Positions 12,026-23,591 of a stretch of DNA of 64,000 nt are shown here, piece after piece (position 1 is the first letter of the stretch; every line of letters begins with the position of its first letter). Both the position numbers and the translations under genes were made by a program. The notes below the pieces were generated by a model. It saw nothing but the letters and a program-made list of their open reading frames with translations. It was not told the DNA's origin and searched no databases. Source of the DNA: Protula sp. h YS-2021 (lineage: Eukaryota > Annelida > Polychaeta > Sabellida > Serpulidae); assembly GCA_949752745.1 (NCBI GenBank), contig OX457027.1:85815094-85879093 (forward strand). The letters are read 5' to 3'.

Positions 12026-13060
12026 TTATCTAAGCATAACCACAATAAAGAGTGGTATACCGCCTTCCATTCCTTTACGGTTTATGTGAGAGTTTTTCTC
12101 CTCTGTACTCCATTGACTCCTTGTTTGTAGCAATTGTTTCTGAATCTGACAGCAGCAACACATCACACCCCAATCAGAGTTAGAAGCATGAGTTTTCAAA
12201 ACGAAATCTGGAGTTTTTACCATTATGACAAAAAATGAATGATCCCCATTATCTAAGAAGAATTGTAAATCTCCTCTGGCCTCCTGAGAAATTTGCATAA
12301 AAGCTGCATAGTTCCCATGATTATGTTTTACAGCATAAAATTTCAATGTCTAATTGTCTGTAAAAACGTTTTGAATGCTGTATTCCAAGGAAAAGCGAAA
12401 CTAGTTTACCTATAAGCTCTGCCATACTTTGAATTGTGTGATTTTTATTTTTAAAACATTGAGTTACTAGTTCCTTGACCTTAGGGATTTTTTCGTTTGT
12501 TTCCCTTACTGTCATGCTAATTACAGACAAACCCAAGGTATACTGACATCTGAGCAGGCCACATAACTGACTTCTCATAATTTACCACAAATTCAGCATT
12601 GGTGCTATTGTGATCCGTGATAAGTATATTTTTAAAACATTTATCAAAAAAGATTTCAGTTAGAAAACTCTTATCAATATGAATTTTGAAACCTTAATTC
12701 TCTCAGATAGCCAAACAAAGTTCTGGAAATTTTGGTGAAATCGCTCCGGCCTGACGAAAGTTCATTGGGTAAAACTGGGAACTGATATTTCTGACCCTTG
12801 AAATAAAATCATAGAAATATTTAGTCCTTCTCCCGTATTGGTACAGAGTATTAGGCATCCGAGCAGTAGTTATTTACGGATACCATGAACACCTCTTCAG
12901 ACATAAGATCTATAGTAGTTTGTAAGCTGTGCAGTTTGAAGTGTTTCGTTTCTGCCTTCTCATTAAAGGATTTAAGATTAAGAACGGGTCGTATGCTACC
13001 AGTCCTCTTTGATCTGATGAAAATGTTTGAAATGAATTCACGTTGTTATGATGTATCACC
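12026..13060 (-). pseudogene. DIRS-type reverse transcriptase and RNase H remnant
   Basis: Minus-strand fragments, read across several frames, show RT block peptides PVLNLKSFNEKA, a CSDA.YSVPI segment, YQFPVLPNELSSG and FTKI..TLFGYLREL, then IDKSFL where the family has a YIDD-type catalytic box. The second catalytic Asp is therefore replaced by Lys. RT thumb/connection follows at 12578-12321 (AELIGKLVS, FYRQLDIE). RNase H follows at 12346-12026 with ASNSDWGV and WSTEEKNSHIN, the DIRS-type RNase H core. Multiple stops and frame changes make it non-functional. Confidence 0.75.
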
Positions 13061-13200
13061 AATATTGCGCGTGATGTTTTATTTTCGCGCTTGAAAAATT
13101 TTCTGATTTATTATGTATATTTCTTTAAGGGTCTGAAGTACTGCGCAACAGATTTAATACCTGTTTCTCTCGGTGGTTCAGTTTCTTTGGTCCTGTACAG

Positions 13201-13719
13201 TTATGTTATTGATTTTGATTTTGGTAATTGGGTCGGTAATAACCTCGTATTCGATTTGTGTGTGAGTCTCTTTCCTTGGGATATAAAAATGCCTTGACTT
13301 TTGAGTAGGATATTGTTGATAACGTTGATATTTTTAAGCGAAGACATGATTTTGTGAGATTCATCAGTATCTTTTAAAGTTGCAGGTAGATTTTTAACAA
13401 AAAGCGGCTTATTATAAGTACGCTTTGTGCGTAGATGTCTAAATTTTGGATGCAAATTGTATTTTATATGCTGTTTTCGAATGACAGTGATATCTGATGA
13501 TATCCTTTGCAACTAATTTTGCTGATGCAGAGAGATGTTTACAGAGACAATTTTCGGCTTAATTTCTTTTTGATTTTGTAGCAAAAAATGTAACCCTCTA
13601 AAATTTGCAACTGTGCCCGCACGGACATTTTGTTGCACTGCTTTTAACCAAGATATTCTCTGCTTCATGCAGTCCGGTAGATTTCTAAAAATTTCAAAGT
13701 TCATGTCCTTTCCATACAA
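13201..13719 (-). other. two minus-strand frames upstream of the DIRS RT
   Basis: Frames 13719-13513 and 13512-13201 are adjacent and in the same orientation as the DIRS remnant just downstream, separated by one stop. They are Lys/Asn-rich and match no domain I recognise. Position suggests decayed gag or an RT N-terminal extension, but this rests on context only. Confidence 0.3.
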
Positions 13720-14237
13720 TTTATCTGTGTTGCTAGGTTCAGCATAACGTTTTTTTTTTTCAATTTTTTATATTAATTTTAACTAATTCCTCCGACTTCG
13801 TATCGAGTGGTGGCCCTTTCATATCTTTCTGCACCCCTCATTAATAATCGCATCCGAGTCAAGATATGAGTCAGTTTTATTCGAATTCGGATTATTGCAA
13901 AGAAAAGAAAACGGTTTGTTTCCTCAGGTTGAGGGAACCTTGCAATATAAAAAATACTGTTAAAAACAATCTTTATGTTTTTGTTAAAGGCATTGACCAG
14001 TGGATTCAAGAATTTCTCCCTCCTCAAGCCGAGACCGATACTAAAATGATTCTTCATTCCCATTTTTCTTAAATTACCGGACACATACCCGGCTTCACAA
14101 TTCATATCAAAGGATTTTTCTAGAGTTTCTTTTTAGTCATGACAGTGTTTTGCTTTTCTCTACAAATCGCTCTCGCAAATGATGTGATTTTGATTTTTTT
14201 ATGTGTTTAGATTTACTATGTTTTTACTTGAGACTGT
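13720..14237. other. intergenic stretch
   Basis: A 108-residue minus-strand frame (14105-13779) is present but has no recognisable motif. Nothing else is supported. Confidence 0.3.
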
Positions 14238-14345
14238 TGTGTCCCACGCATTTCAAGGAAAGAACGCCGATCTTGACGATACGCGACATCTTTATTTACA
14301 AGCGGAAGTCAGACTCTATAACGAACATGTAATCATAACTTAACA
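14238..14345 (-). repeat. LTR-end fragment shared with the Gypsy element
   Basis: About 105 bases starting tgtgtcccacgcatttcaag match 26874-26983 at roughly 85-90% and in the same orientation; both read the terminal part of an LTR ending in CA on the minus strand. An AATAAA (minus) sits inside. Beyond the shared part the two diverge. It is either the far LTR of the same element split by the BEL insertion, or a related solo LTR. Confidence 0.6.
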
Positions 14346-15011
14346 CACTCACTCACCCTCTAATTATAGACTTCTGTCTTGGGTGTAAACTAAGATATCA
14401 CTGTGCTTAGTAACTGATCTGCTACCAGCAATTGACTTTAACCTTTAAACCTTAATAAACAGATTTAAGCAAAATCCATAAGAACAATAAATGCTCAGAA
14501 AAGTTATAATTCGAGTTACTTACTTAAATCAATGAAACTTTTTTCTATTGTCGTTCGAGTCCATTCGCTACTTCAGCAATAAAATGAAAGCTCTGATACT
14601 CAAAATAAAGCATCCTTCAGGAGTGTCTACCCAGTGTTCCATAGTTGTGTTTAACGACTTACAACCATTCCTATAAGACAATTACTACTTCTTATGAACT
14701 CGTTACTATAAGCTTATTATTAACTCAAATTAAAATAATCAGAACAATATTTGTAGAAATCAACTGTTTTAAAGCTTTACCATTAGTAAAATTCAGCAGC
14801 TGCAATGAAATTAGCTTGAACCGCAATAAAAACTGTACAGCACTCTCAAACTTTAGTGTAACTCTACTGTTGATTGGTTCCTTTTTTTTCTGCAAACAAG
14901 AATCAGAGATATCTTATCAATAAACAATAAGCTAAATTAAATAAATACATTATATACACAGTGTAAGAGTCGTCCGATATATGAGATGCAGTATTGTATA
15001 TACAGTCAGCT
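14346..15011. other. unassigned AT-rich stretch between LTR fragment and BEL LTR
   Basis: No gene seen. If the LTR fragment at 14238 belongs to the Gypsy element at 23.2-27 kb, this would be the rest of its 3' LTR and tail, but no similarity supports that. Confidence 0.3.
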
Positions 15012-16039
15012 GTTTTTTGTTTACGTCGAGCCAAGAGTGTGAGTGGCACTGTTAGCATTGCAGTGCAAGCTATTGAAGTTCAAATTAGTTATGTGCATGG
15101 TGTAATCGCTGTATGTATTATACGAAAAACGTTTTCTTGTCAACAATGAATATTAACATTGCTCTTCGTGAATCAATTTAAGCTGAATTGCCTGCGCTGT
15201 AGGTTAATATAGGCGTATACAGTAACGCCGTGCAATTCATTTGTATTTAATTTCGCGCAGTTTTCTCTTTTATTGCATGTGCGTTTGTTGAAGATGTCAA
15301 ATATTTATTGGTTGTATAATAGATAATAGATTAAGCTTAGGGTTGCCTACCTCTAATTGATTCTTAATATTATGTATGGCACAGTCTCTTGAGCGAATAT
15401 AATTTAGGGGCGCAACAAAATTTAGCGTGTATGGAATGTGAATGTCAACTCAATTTCACTGCTTGAGGATCCCGAATCATCCCGAACCTGTTTTCTTCTC
15501 CTTATTTATTTACGAATTTTGAATTTTCGGCATGGAAATATTTAGAGAGCTACTAGTCACTCGTGACGATTGCTTTTACAAAATTGTAAGCGTTTTGTTA
15601 AAAACTTATTGTGTCTCTGTCGAATTGGAGTAGAAAGGTTGTTATGAAATTCGAAATGATACGCCAGAGAGATCCAATGTTCGGTAAATATTACTGTTTA
15701 TGTATATGTTTTCATTTGTTCTATTTAAGCAATATCTGATTAATTACGTGACGATTAAGTCTCTGAATTTCTGTTCAGGAGGCTTGTTGTATTTCTTAAT
15801 TTACATTGCAATTTGCTTGTGATATACGTGTACATGTAATGTAAACATGCATTGCCTTACTGTGGTAAATGCCAATTTAAGAAGAGTTTACAATGTTGTT
15901 GTACAGCTAAAAACCCTTTTTTAAGTTTGTTATTAATTTTTACAGATAACCGCTACCTAGATGACGTGATGAACTACGAAATAAAACAAGAAGGTGCGTA
16001 ATCACATTGTCGTTTCTCTGTAAGCACACGTGCTTTACA
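15012..16039 (+). repeat. BEL 5' LTR
   Basis: Matches 22155-23151 along its length, from the gtcgagcc..agagtgtga block to the shared end cacgtgctttaca, after which the copies diverge. The terminal CA fits an LTR end. A primer-binding site just after 16039 could not be assigned. Confidence 0.85.
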
Positions 16040-16060
16040 GTTAACCCGTTTGTCATTACC

Positions 16061-17640
16061 ATGGATTCAAGAAGAAATGGCCGCGCACTTAGCGCTCACG
16101 AACAGGATATTAAGGGCAACTAACTAAACTGATTAAAAATGTGAGGAACTCATGGTGGACTCCACAAACAAGGACAGTGTAGAAAACCACTGTGTACTTA
16201 TCGATGATGTGTTTGAAAGGTTCGAAACCGGACATTCACAATGCATCAACAGCATGATAAATCAGGACGATATTTCTCAACTAGAACATTCGTTCTAAAG
16301 CTAGGCAAAAAACTACGCGGAGTTTAAAGAACGCACAAGTAAATGGATAAATGGAGTGCGACACGAGATTATGTCTAATACTTCTGTATCTAGCGATCCG
16401 ATTAACCGATCCCAGGATTAGAGATTTCATAGTGACAGCAAAAAACGTAAGTTAGCACTACTAAAACTGAATCAGTTAGAAGAAATGCAAAAACTCTTCC
16501 GTAGTGAGCATGAACTTGCGCTTCGCAAGCAACCCTTAGAATTAAAAAACGAACTGACATGCGCAGAGCTCGAGGAATCGCTATTACACAGTGACGAAAC
16601 ACATTTCCCCACCAAATGTAATTACCGCCTCGTCTACCAGATGACCAGTCGACGGCCGCATCTTCGGTAAAGCAGGTCTACAATTACCCAGTGACCCAAA
16701 TAGCCTCTACAACGGCCTCATACAGTCGCAACGAGCCATCGCAACGATTCGATAGATTACTGTAAATTCATGAGCAATTTTGTTACAAATATCGAAAATC
16801 GTGTATCTGATTCTAGGTTTAGGCTCAGTTATTTGATTCAGTATTTTTGTGGAGAGGCTAAGGCACGTATCGAGGACTGTCTCCTTCTTGAGGCAAGTGA
16901 AGGGTATTCGCGAGCAAAAAAAATCCTGTATGAAAATTATGGGAAACCACATGTTGTAGCAAGGGTTTACATAGGGCGACTCATATCTGGTCCGAAGTTG
17001 AAGAGGAATGATATCGATGGATTGGTAAGGCTATCTCGTGATATCGAGAGGTGCGAGATACCATTATGAAACATGGGCTTCAACTCGGACATGAATAACA
17101 CTGAAACGCTGAGATGTGTCGTAAAGCGTCTACCTATGCACATCAGAACGAAATGGGTGGAAAAGGCCCATAGCATTGTAGAATCAGGCAGAGAACCTAA
17201 CTTTTGTGACCTGTCACAATTCATAAAGGGGAGAGCACAAGTATCTGGCACCATGTATGGTCAGGATTTAGTCAGAGGTACAAACAATAAGATACCTACG
17301 AGCTTTGACAGGTCACAGGGGTCAAGATTTAAAATCGATAGGTCAAAGGACCATAAACACACGATCTATTATGCGACGAGTGGAAAACCCCACGCAAGTG
17401 CTGGTGTTGTGGAGGTACGTGTAGGCATGTATCGCTCTGCGGTAAATTCAATGGGTTTAATTCAGAACGACGCAGAGAGTACGTGAAAACAAATAAGCTG
17501 TGTAAGAATTGTCTTGTGTATAAACACGTTTCGAAAAATTGTAAAAAACCCAACAGTTGTACAGTTAAGGGTTGCCACTACAAACACCACACATTACTGC
17601 ATTTCCGACCAGTACTAAACTAAACGGGTCTTGTCGCAAA
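16061..17640 (+). pseudogene. BEL gag remnant with zinc knuckle
   Basis: An ATG at 16061 lies 22 bases after the LTR but its frame closes after 18 codons. Recognisable gag blocks follow in several frames. Frame 16770-17069 reads FVTNIENRV..SRFRLSYLIQ and ARIEDCLLL..YSRAKKIL, the DUF1759-like BEL gag core. Frame 17073-17486 reads TLRCVVKRLP and RTKWVEKA. Around 17486-17610 a Cys/His-rich segment (CKNCL...HVSKNC...CHYKHHTLLH) is the typical BEL zinc knuckle. At least four frame breaks make it non-functional. Confidence 0.8.
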
Positions 17641-17686
17641 TGTCAGCGCTACCAGCGCCGCCACTAAGTCCGAATGACTGCAAAAG

Positions 17687-18070
17687 GTGTGTTGTAGGAT
17701 TTTACCGTTGAAAGTAATGAATGGTAACAAGAGTGTAGAGACTTATGCTATCTTAGATAATGGTTCGGATGTGTCATTGTGTGATGAGAGGTTAGTCTGT
17801 ATGCTTGGTCTGGCAGGTAAAGAAAAATTACTCACATTAAATACAATAAATGACAATCATAGAGTAAGTGGTACGGAAGTAAACTTGTTGGTTAAATCTC
17901 TACAAGACAATGACGGAGTAAACACTGAAAGAGCGTGGTCGGTGGCTAAGCTGCCGATATCATTGCGTGGAATGCCAGACAGCCAAGACCTAGCTGTATG
18001 GCCACATCTTTCGAGTATTGTTATACCGAAAATTAGATCACATGATGCTTATGTTGCTTATCGGGGGTGA
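17687..18070 (+). pseudogene. BEL aspartic protease (A17-like) remnant
   Basis: The frame contains AILDNGSDVSLCDE, the LDxGS catalytic motif of BEL-type aspartic proteases, followed by the expected VNLLVKS and LPISLRGMPDSQDL segments. The frame ends just after; the continuing peptide LLIGGDTPEAFWPLE, which normally joins protease to RT, lies in another frame at about 18046-18090. The Asp is retained but the polyprotein is broken. Confidence 0.75.
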
Positions 18071-18226
18071 TACCCCCGAAGCCTTCTGGCCGCTCGAAGA
18101 CCGCCGGGTAAACGAGGCGAACCATTCGTCATTCGTTAGATTTTAGGTTGGATAGTTCAGGGACCGGTATATAGAGAGGGCAAAAATAACGAATTAATAG
18201 TAAACTTCCAACAGTCGGAGGATAAT

Positions 18227-19708
18227 ATGCTACAGAAACAACTAAATAAAATGTGGAGCACAGAGTTCAACGACCACAAGACAAGGGGTAAGGCGTTGTC
18301 TGTTCAAGATAAACAGGCCCTTTCTATTACGCAGAAAACGGTCACTTTGAAGAATGGACACTACATGCTCGCTCTTCCTTGGAGAGCTGAAAATGCAGAA
18401 CTACCCAATAACCGTGGTATGGCCGAAAATCGGCTCAAATGCTTAAAAAATAAGTTTAAACGCGACCCTGAATTTCACAATAAATACTCAAAGCAAATTG
18501 AAGAATACGTTACAAAGGGGTATGCTAGTGAAGTGCCTAGTGGTGAAACCCATGGAGAAAGGATCTGGTACCTACCTCATCATGCTGTTTTTAACATAAA
18601 CAAGCCGGGAAAGGTTCGGATAGTATTTGACTGCGCGGCCATGTACATAAATGCGTCAATCAATACAAACTTGTTACAAGGCCCAGATCTTGTAAACAGC
18701 TTAATAGAGGTGCTCATTACGTTTAGGCAGGAGCGCATTGCTATAGTTTCCGACATAGAAGCAATGTTTCACCTTGTGCGAGTCGTGGATGACGATAGAA
18801 ACGCGTTGCGATTTTTGTGGTGCCACAAGGGTGATCCAGAAGGTGAGATCAAAGATTACCGTATGAATGTGCACACTTTTGGCGCAACTTCGTCACCGAG
18901 TTGCACTGCATTCTGTCTTAAAAATGTTCAAAGGATAACGAGACTAGCTATAGCCCCGTTACTGTCAGCCACAGTGGATAAAAATTTCTATGTGGATGAC
19001 CTGTTAAAGTCTGTGCCTACTGTAGAAGAAGGTAAAGTTCTCGTAACTGAACTTAGGGATATGTTGAACAAAGGCGGGTTTAAACTAACCAAATGGGCCT
19101 CTAACAATAACATTGTTCTGTCTTCAGTGCCGGTCAACGAGCGAGCACAAGGTCTGGCTAGATTAGAATTCGATGACAACACTCCAGTCGAGACAGCCCT
19201 TGGTGTAGTTTGGGAAGTACAAGAAGACAAATTAACGTTTCGAATAAAACAAAACAACAAACCTTACACAAGGCGAGGAATTCTGACCGTTGTGGCTTCG
19301 TTGTATGATCCGTTGGGATTAGTAGCACCAGCTACACTAAGCGCTAAGCTATTGCTGCAAAGGTTGTGCAAACAAGGTATTGGATGGGATGATCCAATCT
19401 GCGATAGGGATTCTTTGGATTGGCGTGAATGGCTTGATGAGCTACATAAATTGTCCCGTGTAAAAATTCCACGGTGCTTTAAGCTGGTTTTGATGACGTT
19501 GTTACGACAGAACTCCGATGCTTGTGAATACGGGTATGGAAGCTCTTGCTACATTAGGTTTCTCCATTCAAATGGAGTCGTGCATACAACTCTTGTGATG
19601 GGAAAGTCGTGTTTAGTCCCGAATAAGGCCTTGACAATACCTAGGCTTGAGCTTTCAGCGGCCGTTACAGCCTGTCGATTATTCGATAAGGTATCCTGCG
19701 ATATATAA
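18227..19708 (+). pseudogene. BEL/Pao reverse transcriptase
   Basis: A 493-residue open frame, the longest intact piece of the element. RT motifs in order: KVRIVFDCAA, VSDIEAMFHLVRV (first catalytic Asp), FGATSSPS, FYVDDLLKS (YVDD catalytic box), then LTVVASLYDPLGLVAP, the characteristic BEL connection motif. It ends in LTIPRLELSAAV at the beginning of RNase H, where a stop cuts the frame. The polymerase domain looks whole; the polyprotein context does not. Confidence 0.88.
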
Positions 19709-20050
19709 TACAACATTGATAGAGCAGTCTTCTGGACAGATTCTACGATTGTTCTTGCTTATATCAGAAACAAACAAAAAGGTTTAAGACCTTTGTCGCA
19801 AATCGCATCAGCGAAATACATGAAAGTACCACTCCAGATCAGTGGCGTCATGTACCAAGCAAACTAAACCCAGCAGATTTGGCGTCAAACCCGCTGACAC
19901 CAAGCAGCTACAACTTTGGTTGGAAGGTCCAGCGTTCCTTCGTGAAGACGAATCTAATTGGCCGAGTGTTGGAAGTGCAGACATGGAGGTCAAAAGAGAA
20001 TATACGGTTTATGTTGTTAATACAGACGAGACTGCTAATATGTAAATACT
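19709..20050 (+). pseudogene. BEL RNase H remnant
   Basis: Continues the RT. Peptides such as VFWTDSTIVLAYI and PLSQIASAKYMKV are readable near 19730-19830, followed by stops and frame changes. An open frame on the opposite strand here is a shadow. Confidence 0.6.
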
Positions 20051-21490
20051 CCTGCTGGCACAAATTGCAAAGGGCATTTGCTTTAATGCTTCGCTTTAGA
20101 TTACTTTGTATCAGACGATTCCTAAATCGGGATGTGGAAATCCACTCTGAAAGACTCGCCTCTCAGGAGATTGACAAGGCGGCGTTGGAAATCACCAAAT
20201 ACGTTCAAAGACAAGCGTTTCACAAGGAAATAGTAACCGTACAGTCATTAGGTCATGTCCCAAGGACGAGTCGGTTAGCTCAGCTTTCTCCAGTGCTTGA
20301 TTGTTGTATCTTGCGAGTTGGTGGTCGTCTCAACGATTCTAAGTTCTCTTATGACACAAAACACCATGTCATACTTCCACGAAAACACGAGGTGACTAGT
20401 TTAATTTTCCGACAATACCACGAGTCTTATGGGCATGTTGGCCCTCGCCACACACTATCGGCGTTACGCTAAAAGTACTGGATCGTAAATGGCATTCAGG
20501 CCTGTAAGAGTGTAATAAACAAATCTTTTGAATATCGCCGACGGAGACAACGCCCGATGCGTCAACGTATGGCCGATCTTCCTGTCGAAAGACTCACACC
20601 CGATAAGGCACCTTTTACTAACGTTGGTGTGGACTATTTTGGTCCACTTGTTGTCAAATATGGACGCTCGAATGTAAAACGATATGGGCCATCTTTACAT
20701 GATTGATCACAAGGGCCGTACACCTGGAAGTCGTATACAGTCTTGATACAGAGTTATTTCTGTGTGCCATTAGTAGATTCACATCGCGAAGGGACAAGCC
20801 CGAAAAAATCTTTTCAGACAATGGGACAAATCTTTGTTCTGGTGAAAAGGAGTTACAACTGAGCTTAAAACAGCTTAACCAAAATAAGTTGAACAACAGA
20901 CTTGTACAAAGGGGAATAGAGTGGCAATTCACTCCACCACACGCCAGCCACATGCGTGGTGTGTGGGAACGTATGATTCGTTCCGTTCGTGATGTGTTAA
21001 GGGCCTTGATTAAACAACAACTGCTTACAGACGAGACGCTCCTCACTCTTATGACAGAAGTAGAAGGCATTCTCAACTCAAGACCCATTACAGGGATAAG
21101 CAATCATGTTGGTGACTCAGACCCAGTCACACCAAATCACTTGTTACTGATGAACCCAAGTGGTAGCTTGCCTCCCGGAATATTCGACAAACACGATAAT
21201 GTGGGAGTTAGGAGGTGGCGGCAAGTGCATTACCTGACAAATCTATTCATGAAGCGATGGATTAGAGATTATCTCCCATCTTTGCAAATAAGAGAGAAGT
21301 GGCAACGTCCGCATCGATGCGTCGCACCCAACGATATAGTATTATTGGTTGAATAAAATTTGCCTGGGGTAAATGGCCACTCGCTGTTGTAACAGACGTG
21401 AACAAGGGTCGCGATGGTTTAGTGCGTAGTTGCAAGGTCCGCAAAGGGACATCTGAGTATGTGAGACCTATTCATAAATTGTGCCTCCTC
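19879..21490 (+). pseudogene. BEL integrase with C-terminal DUF5641-like tail
   Basis: First block 19879-20472 ends with the zinc-binding region (LRVGGRLNDSKF, HHVILPRKHEVTSLI, YHESYGHVGP..TLSALR). The DDE core starts near 20620 (FTNVGVDYFGPL) after a stop, and frame 20703-21356 carries FSDNGTN (second Asp) and SHMRGVWERMIRSVRDVL (catalytic Glu), then NSRPIT and LTPNHLL-type segments. The tail after 21356 (AVVTDVNKGRDGLVR, YVRPIHKLCLLE) is in a different frame. Domains are all there but split into at least three frames. Confidence 0.85.
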
Positions 21491-21640
21491 GAGCAAGCTA
21501 ATTAGTTCCAAATCTGACTTAAACTGTACATAGTTTCGATCTGTTAAAGCCTTGATATGTGAATTGTATACATGTACATATTTGCTACTGTATCGAGGTT
21601 AAAATAAACCCATTTACGTAGAGCATAAGATGATGACTAT

Positions 21641-21992
21641 TTAGGAGCTTTGAAACTAGAGGCTCCACCTGTTTGGGAGTTTTGAAACGAGAGACTCCAC
21701 CTATTTGGGAGCTTTGAAACTAGAGCCTCTGCCTGTTTGGGCCTTTTGAAACGAGAGACTCCACCCATTTGGGAGCTTTGAAACTAGAGGCTCGATCTAT
21801 TTGGGAGTTTTTAAACGAGAAACTTTGCCTAATGGTGAGCTTTGAAACTAGAAGCTCCACCTATTTGAAAGTTTTGAAACTAGAGACTCCATATATTTGT
21901 GAGCTTTGAAACTAGAGGCTCCATCTATTTGGGAGTTTTAAAACGAGAAACTCCGCCTAATCGGTAGCTTTGAAACTAGAGACTCGATCTGT
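21641..21992 (+). repeat. 32-bp minisatellite, 11 units, with 64-bp higher-order pattern
   Basis: Eleven head-to-tail 32-base units with no length variation, e.g. ttgggagctttgaaactaga. Odd units carry gctttgaaactagag and even units mostly gttttgaaacgagag, so the true repeat is a 64-base dimer. It lies between the integrase tail and the 3' LTR. Confidence 0.9.
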
Positions 21993-22154
21993 ATTGAAAT
22001 CTTTTCCCCTTACATATCCTTTGATATCCGTGACATCTCTGTGATCCCTTTGCATATATGTTATAAGCAATAGCGACAAAATTCACCTCTCATAAATGAC
22101 AAAATTAGCAATGTCGACTCCTCTGTAACTAGATGAGCACGAGTGCTCATCGGG

Positions 22155-23151
22155 GTTTTGTTTGCGTCGAGCCGAGAGTGTGACTGGCACTTTAAGCATT
22201 GCAGTCCAAGCTATTGAAGGTCAAATTAGCTTATGTGCATGGTGTAATAGCTGTATGTATTATACGAGAAACGTTTCCTTGTCAACAATGAATATTAACA
22301 TTGTTCTTCATGTTTCATGTTTTTAGGCTGAATTACCTGCGCTGTAGGTTAATATGGGCGTATAGAGTAACGCCGTGCAATTCATTTATATTCAATTTCG
22401 CGCAGTTTTCTCTTTTATTGCATGTGCGTTTGTTGAAGATGTCAAATATTTGTTGGTTGTATAATAGATAATAAATTAAGCTTAGGGTTGCCTGCCTCGA
22501 ATATAATTTAGGGGCGCAAAAAATTTAGCGTGTCAATGTCAACTCAATTTCACTGCTTGAGGATCCCGAATCATCCCGAACCTGTTTTCTTCTCCTTATT
22601 TAGTTACGAATTTTGAGATGCGAGTTGTTCGTGAATTTTCGGCATAGAAATATTTAGAGAGCTACTAGTCAATCGTGACGATTGCTTTTACCAAATTGTA
22701 AGCGTTTTGTTAAAAACTTATTGTGTCTCTGTCGAATTGGAGTAGAAAGGTTGTTATGAAATTCGAAATGATACGCCAGAGAGATCCAATGTTCGGTAAA
22801 TATTACTGTTTATGTATATGTTTTCATTTGTTCTATTTAAGCAATATCTGATTAATTACGTGACGATTAAGTCTCTGAATTTCTGTTCAGGAGGCTTGTT
22901 GTATTTCTTAATTTACATTGCAATTTGCTTGTGATATACGTGTACATGTAATGTAAACATGTATTACCTTATTGTGGTAAATGCCAATTTAAGAAGAGTT
23001 TACAATGTTGTTGTACAGCTAAAAACCCTATTTTAAGTATGTTATTAATTTTCGCAGATAACCGCTACCTAGATGACGTGATGAACTACGAAATAAAACA
23101 AGAAGGCGCGTAATCACATGGTCCTTTCTCTGCAAGCACACGTGCTTTACA
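22155..23151 (+). repeat. BEL 3' LTR
   Basis: Second copy of the ~1-kb direct repeat. It carries a small insertion (gagatgcgagttgttcgtga near 22617) and a deletion relative to the 5' copy. Just upstream at 22132-22151 is a 9-bp perfect inverted repeat, GATGAGCAC then GTGCTCATC, with two bases between. Confidence 0.85.
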
Positions 23152-23246
23152 CACATATATATTTTAAGTAAAGTCACAGGATTCACACTACTCATCAAAA
23201 CCGTATTTCTTGGGTACTTTCACAGATCGATCTGAACGCGATATTT

Positions 23247-23489
23247 TTATACCGCTGCTCGAATAATCATTTTTGGGGGTGAAGACAATGCAGGTATTGA
23301 AATGTCTTTGGAAAACTCTGGTACCTTTACTTTTACAGTCTTTTGCTTAGAAATAACAGCTTTTTTTTCAGTTTTCGTGGACCCGGTTACAGCATGACCG
23401 CCAGATGTCACCTCAGGAAAGGAAGTCCTAACTCGATTATCAATCGGTGTCAGGATGTAAACCTTTGGTAGAATGGTATTGACGCTCAT
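23247..23489 (-). other. 80-residue frame downstream of Gypsy integrase
   Basis: A Ser/Thr/Val/Lys-rich frame in the same orientation after the integrase end. It is probably the degenerate polyprotein tail or 3' non-coding part of the Gypsy element. No domain seen. Confidence 0.3.
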
Positions 23490-23591
23490 AACAGATTTCC
23501 TTTCTTCGATAGGATAGGTTGGAAACTACGCATTTGATCGACATGACGTCGTCAGATTGTGTTGTCTACAGAAACTTCATACATCAAAGTC

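Larger units (their letters stand above)
10617..13060 (-). mobile_element. decayed DIRS-type (tyrosine recombinase) retrotransposon
   Basis: On the minus strand, in order, there is a reverse transcriptase (about 13060-12600), an RNase H segment (about 12580-12030) and a tyrosine recombinase (about 11200-10617). RT then RNase H then YR is the DIRS-order layout. No integrase DDE domain is present. Frames are broken many times. Split direct or inverted termini typical of DIRS elements were not found, so the element ends are unknown. Minus-strand frames at 13201-13719 may be gag remnants. Confidence 0.75.
15012..23151 (+). mobile_element. BEL/Pao LTR retrotransposon
   Basis: Two direct repeats of about 1 kb flank a plus-strand gag, zinc knuckle, A17-type protease, reverse transcriptase, RNase H, integrase and DUF5641-like order, which is the BEL/Pao arrangement. 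All domains are present, but frames are broken at the gag, protease-RT, RNase H and integrase junctions. The LTRs differ by scattered substitutions and indels, so the insertion is not recent. Outer limits are good to about 20 bases; no convincing target-site duplication was identified. Confidence 0.9.

Noticed and set aside
22132..22151. GATGAGCAC/GTGCTCATC hairpin as a Helentron end
   Set aside because: No CTAG terminus or subterminal inverted repeat follows; it lies at the BEL internal/LTR border.
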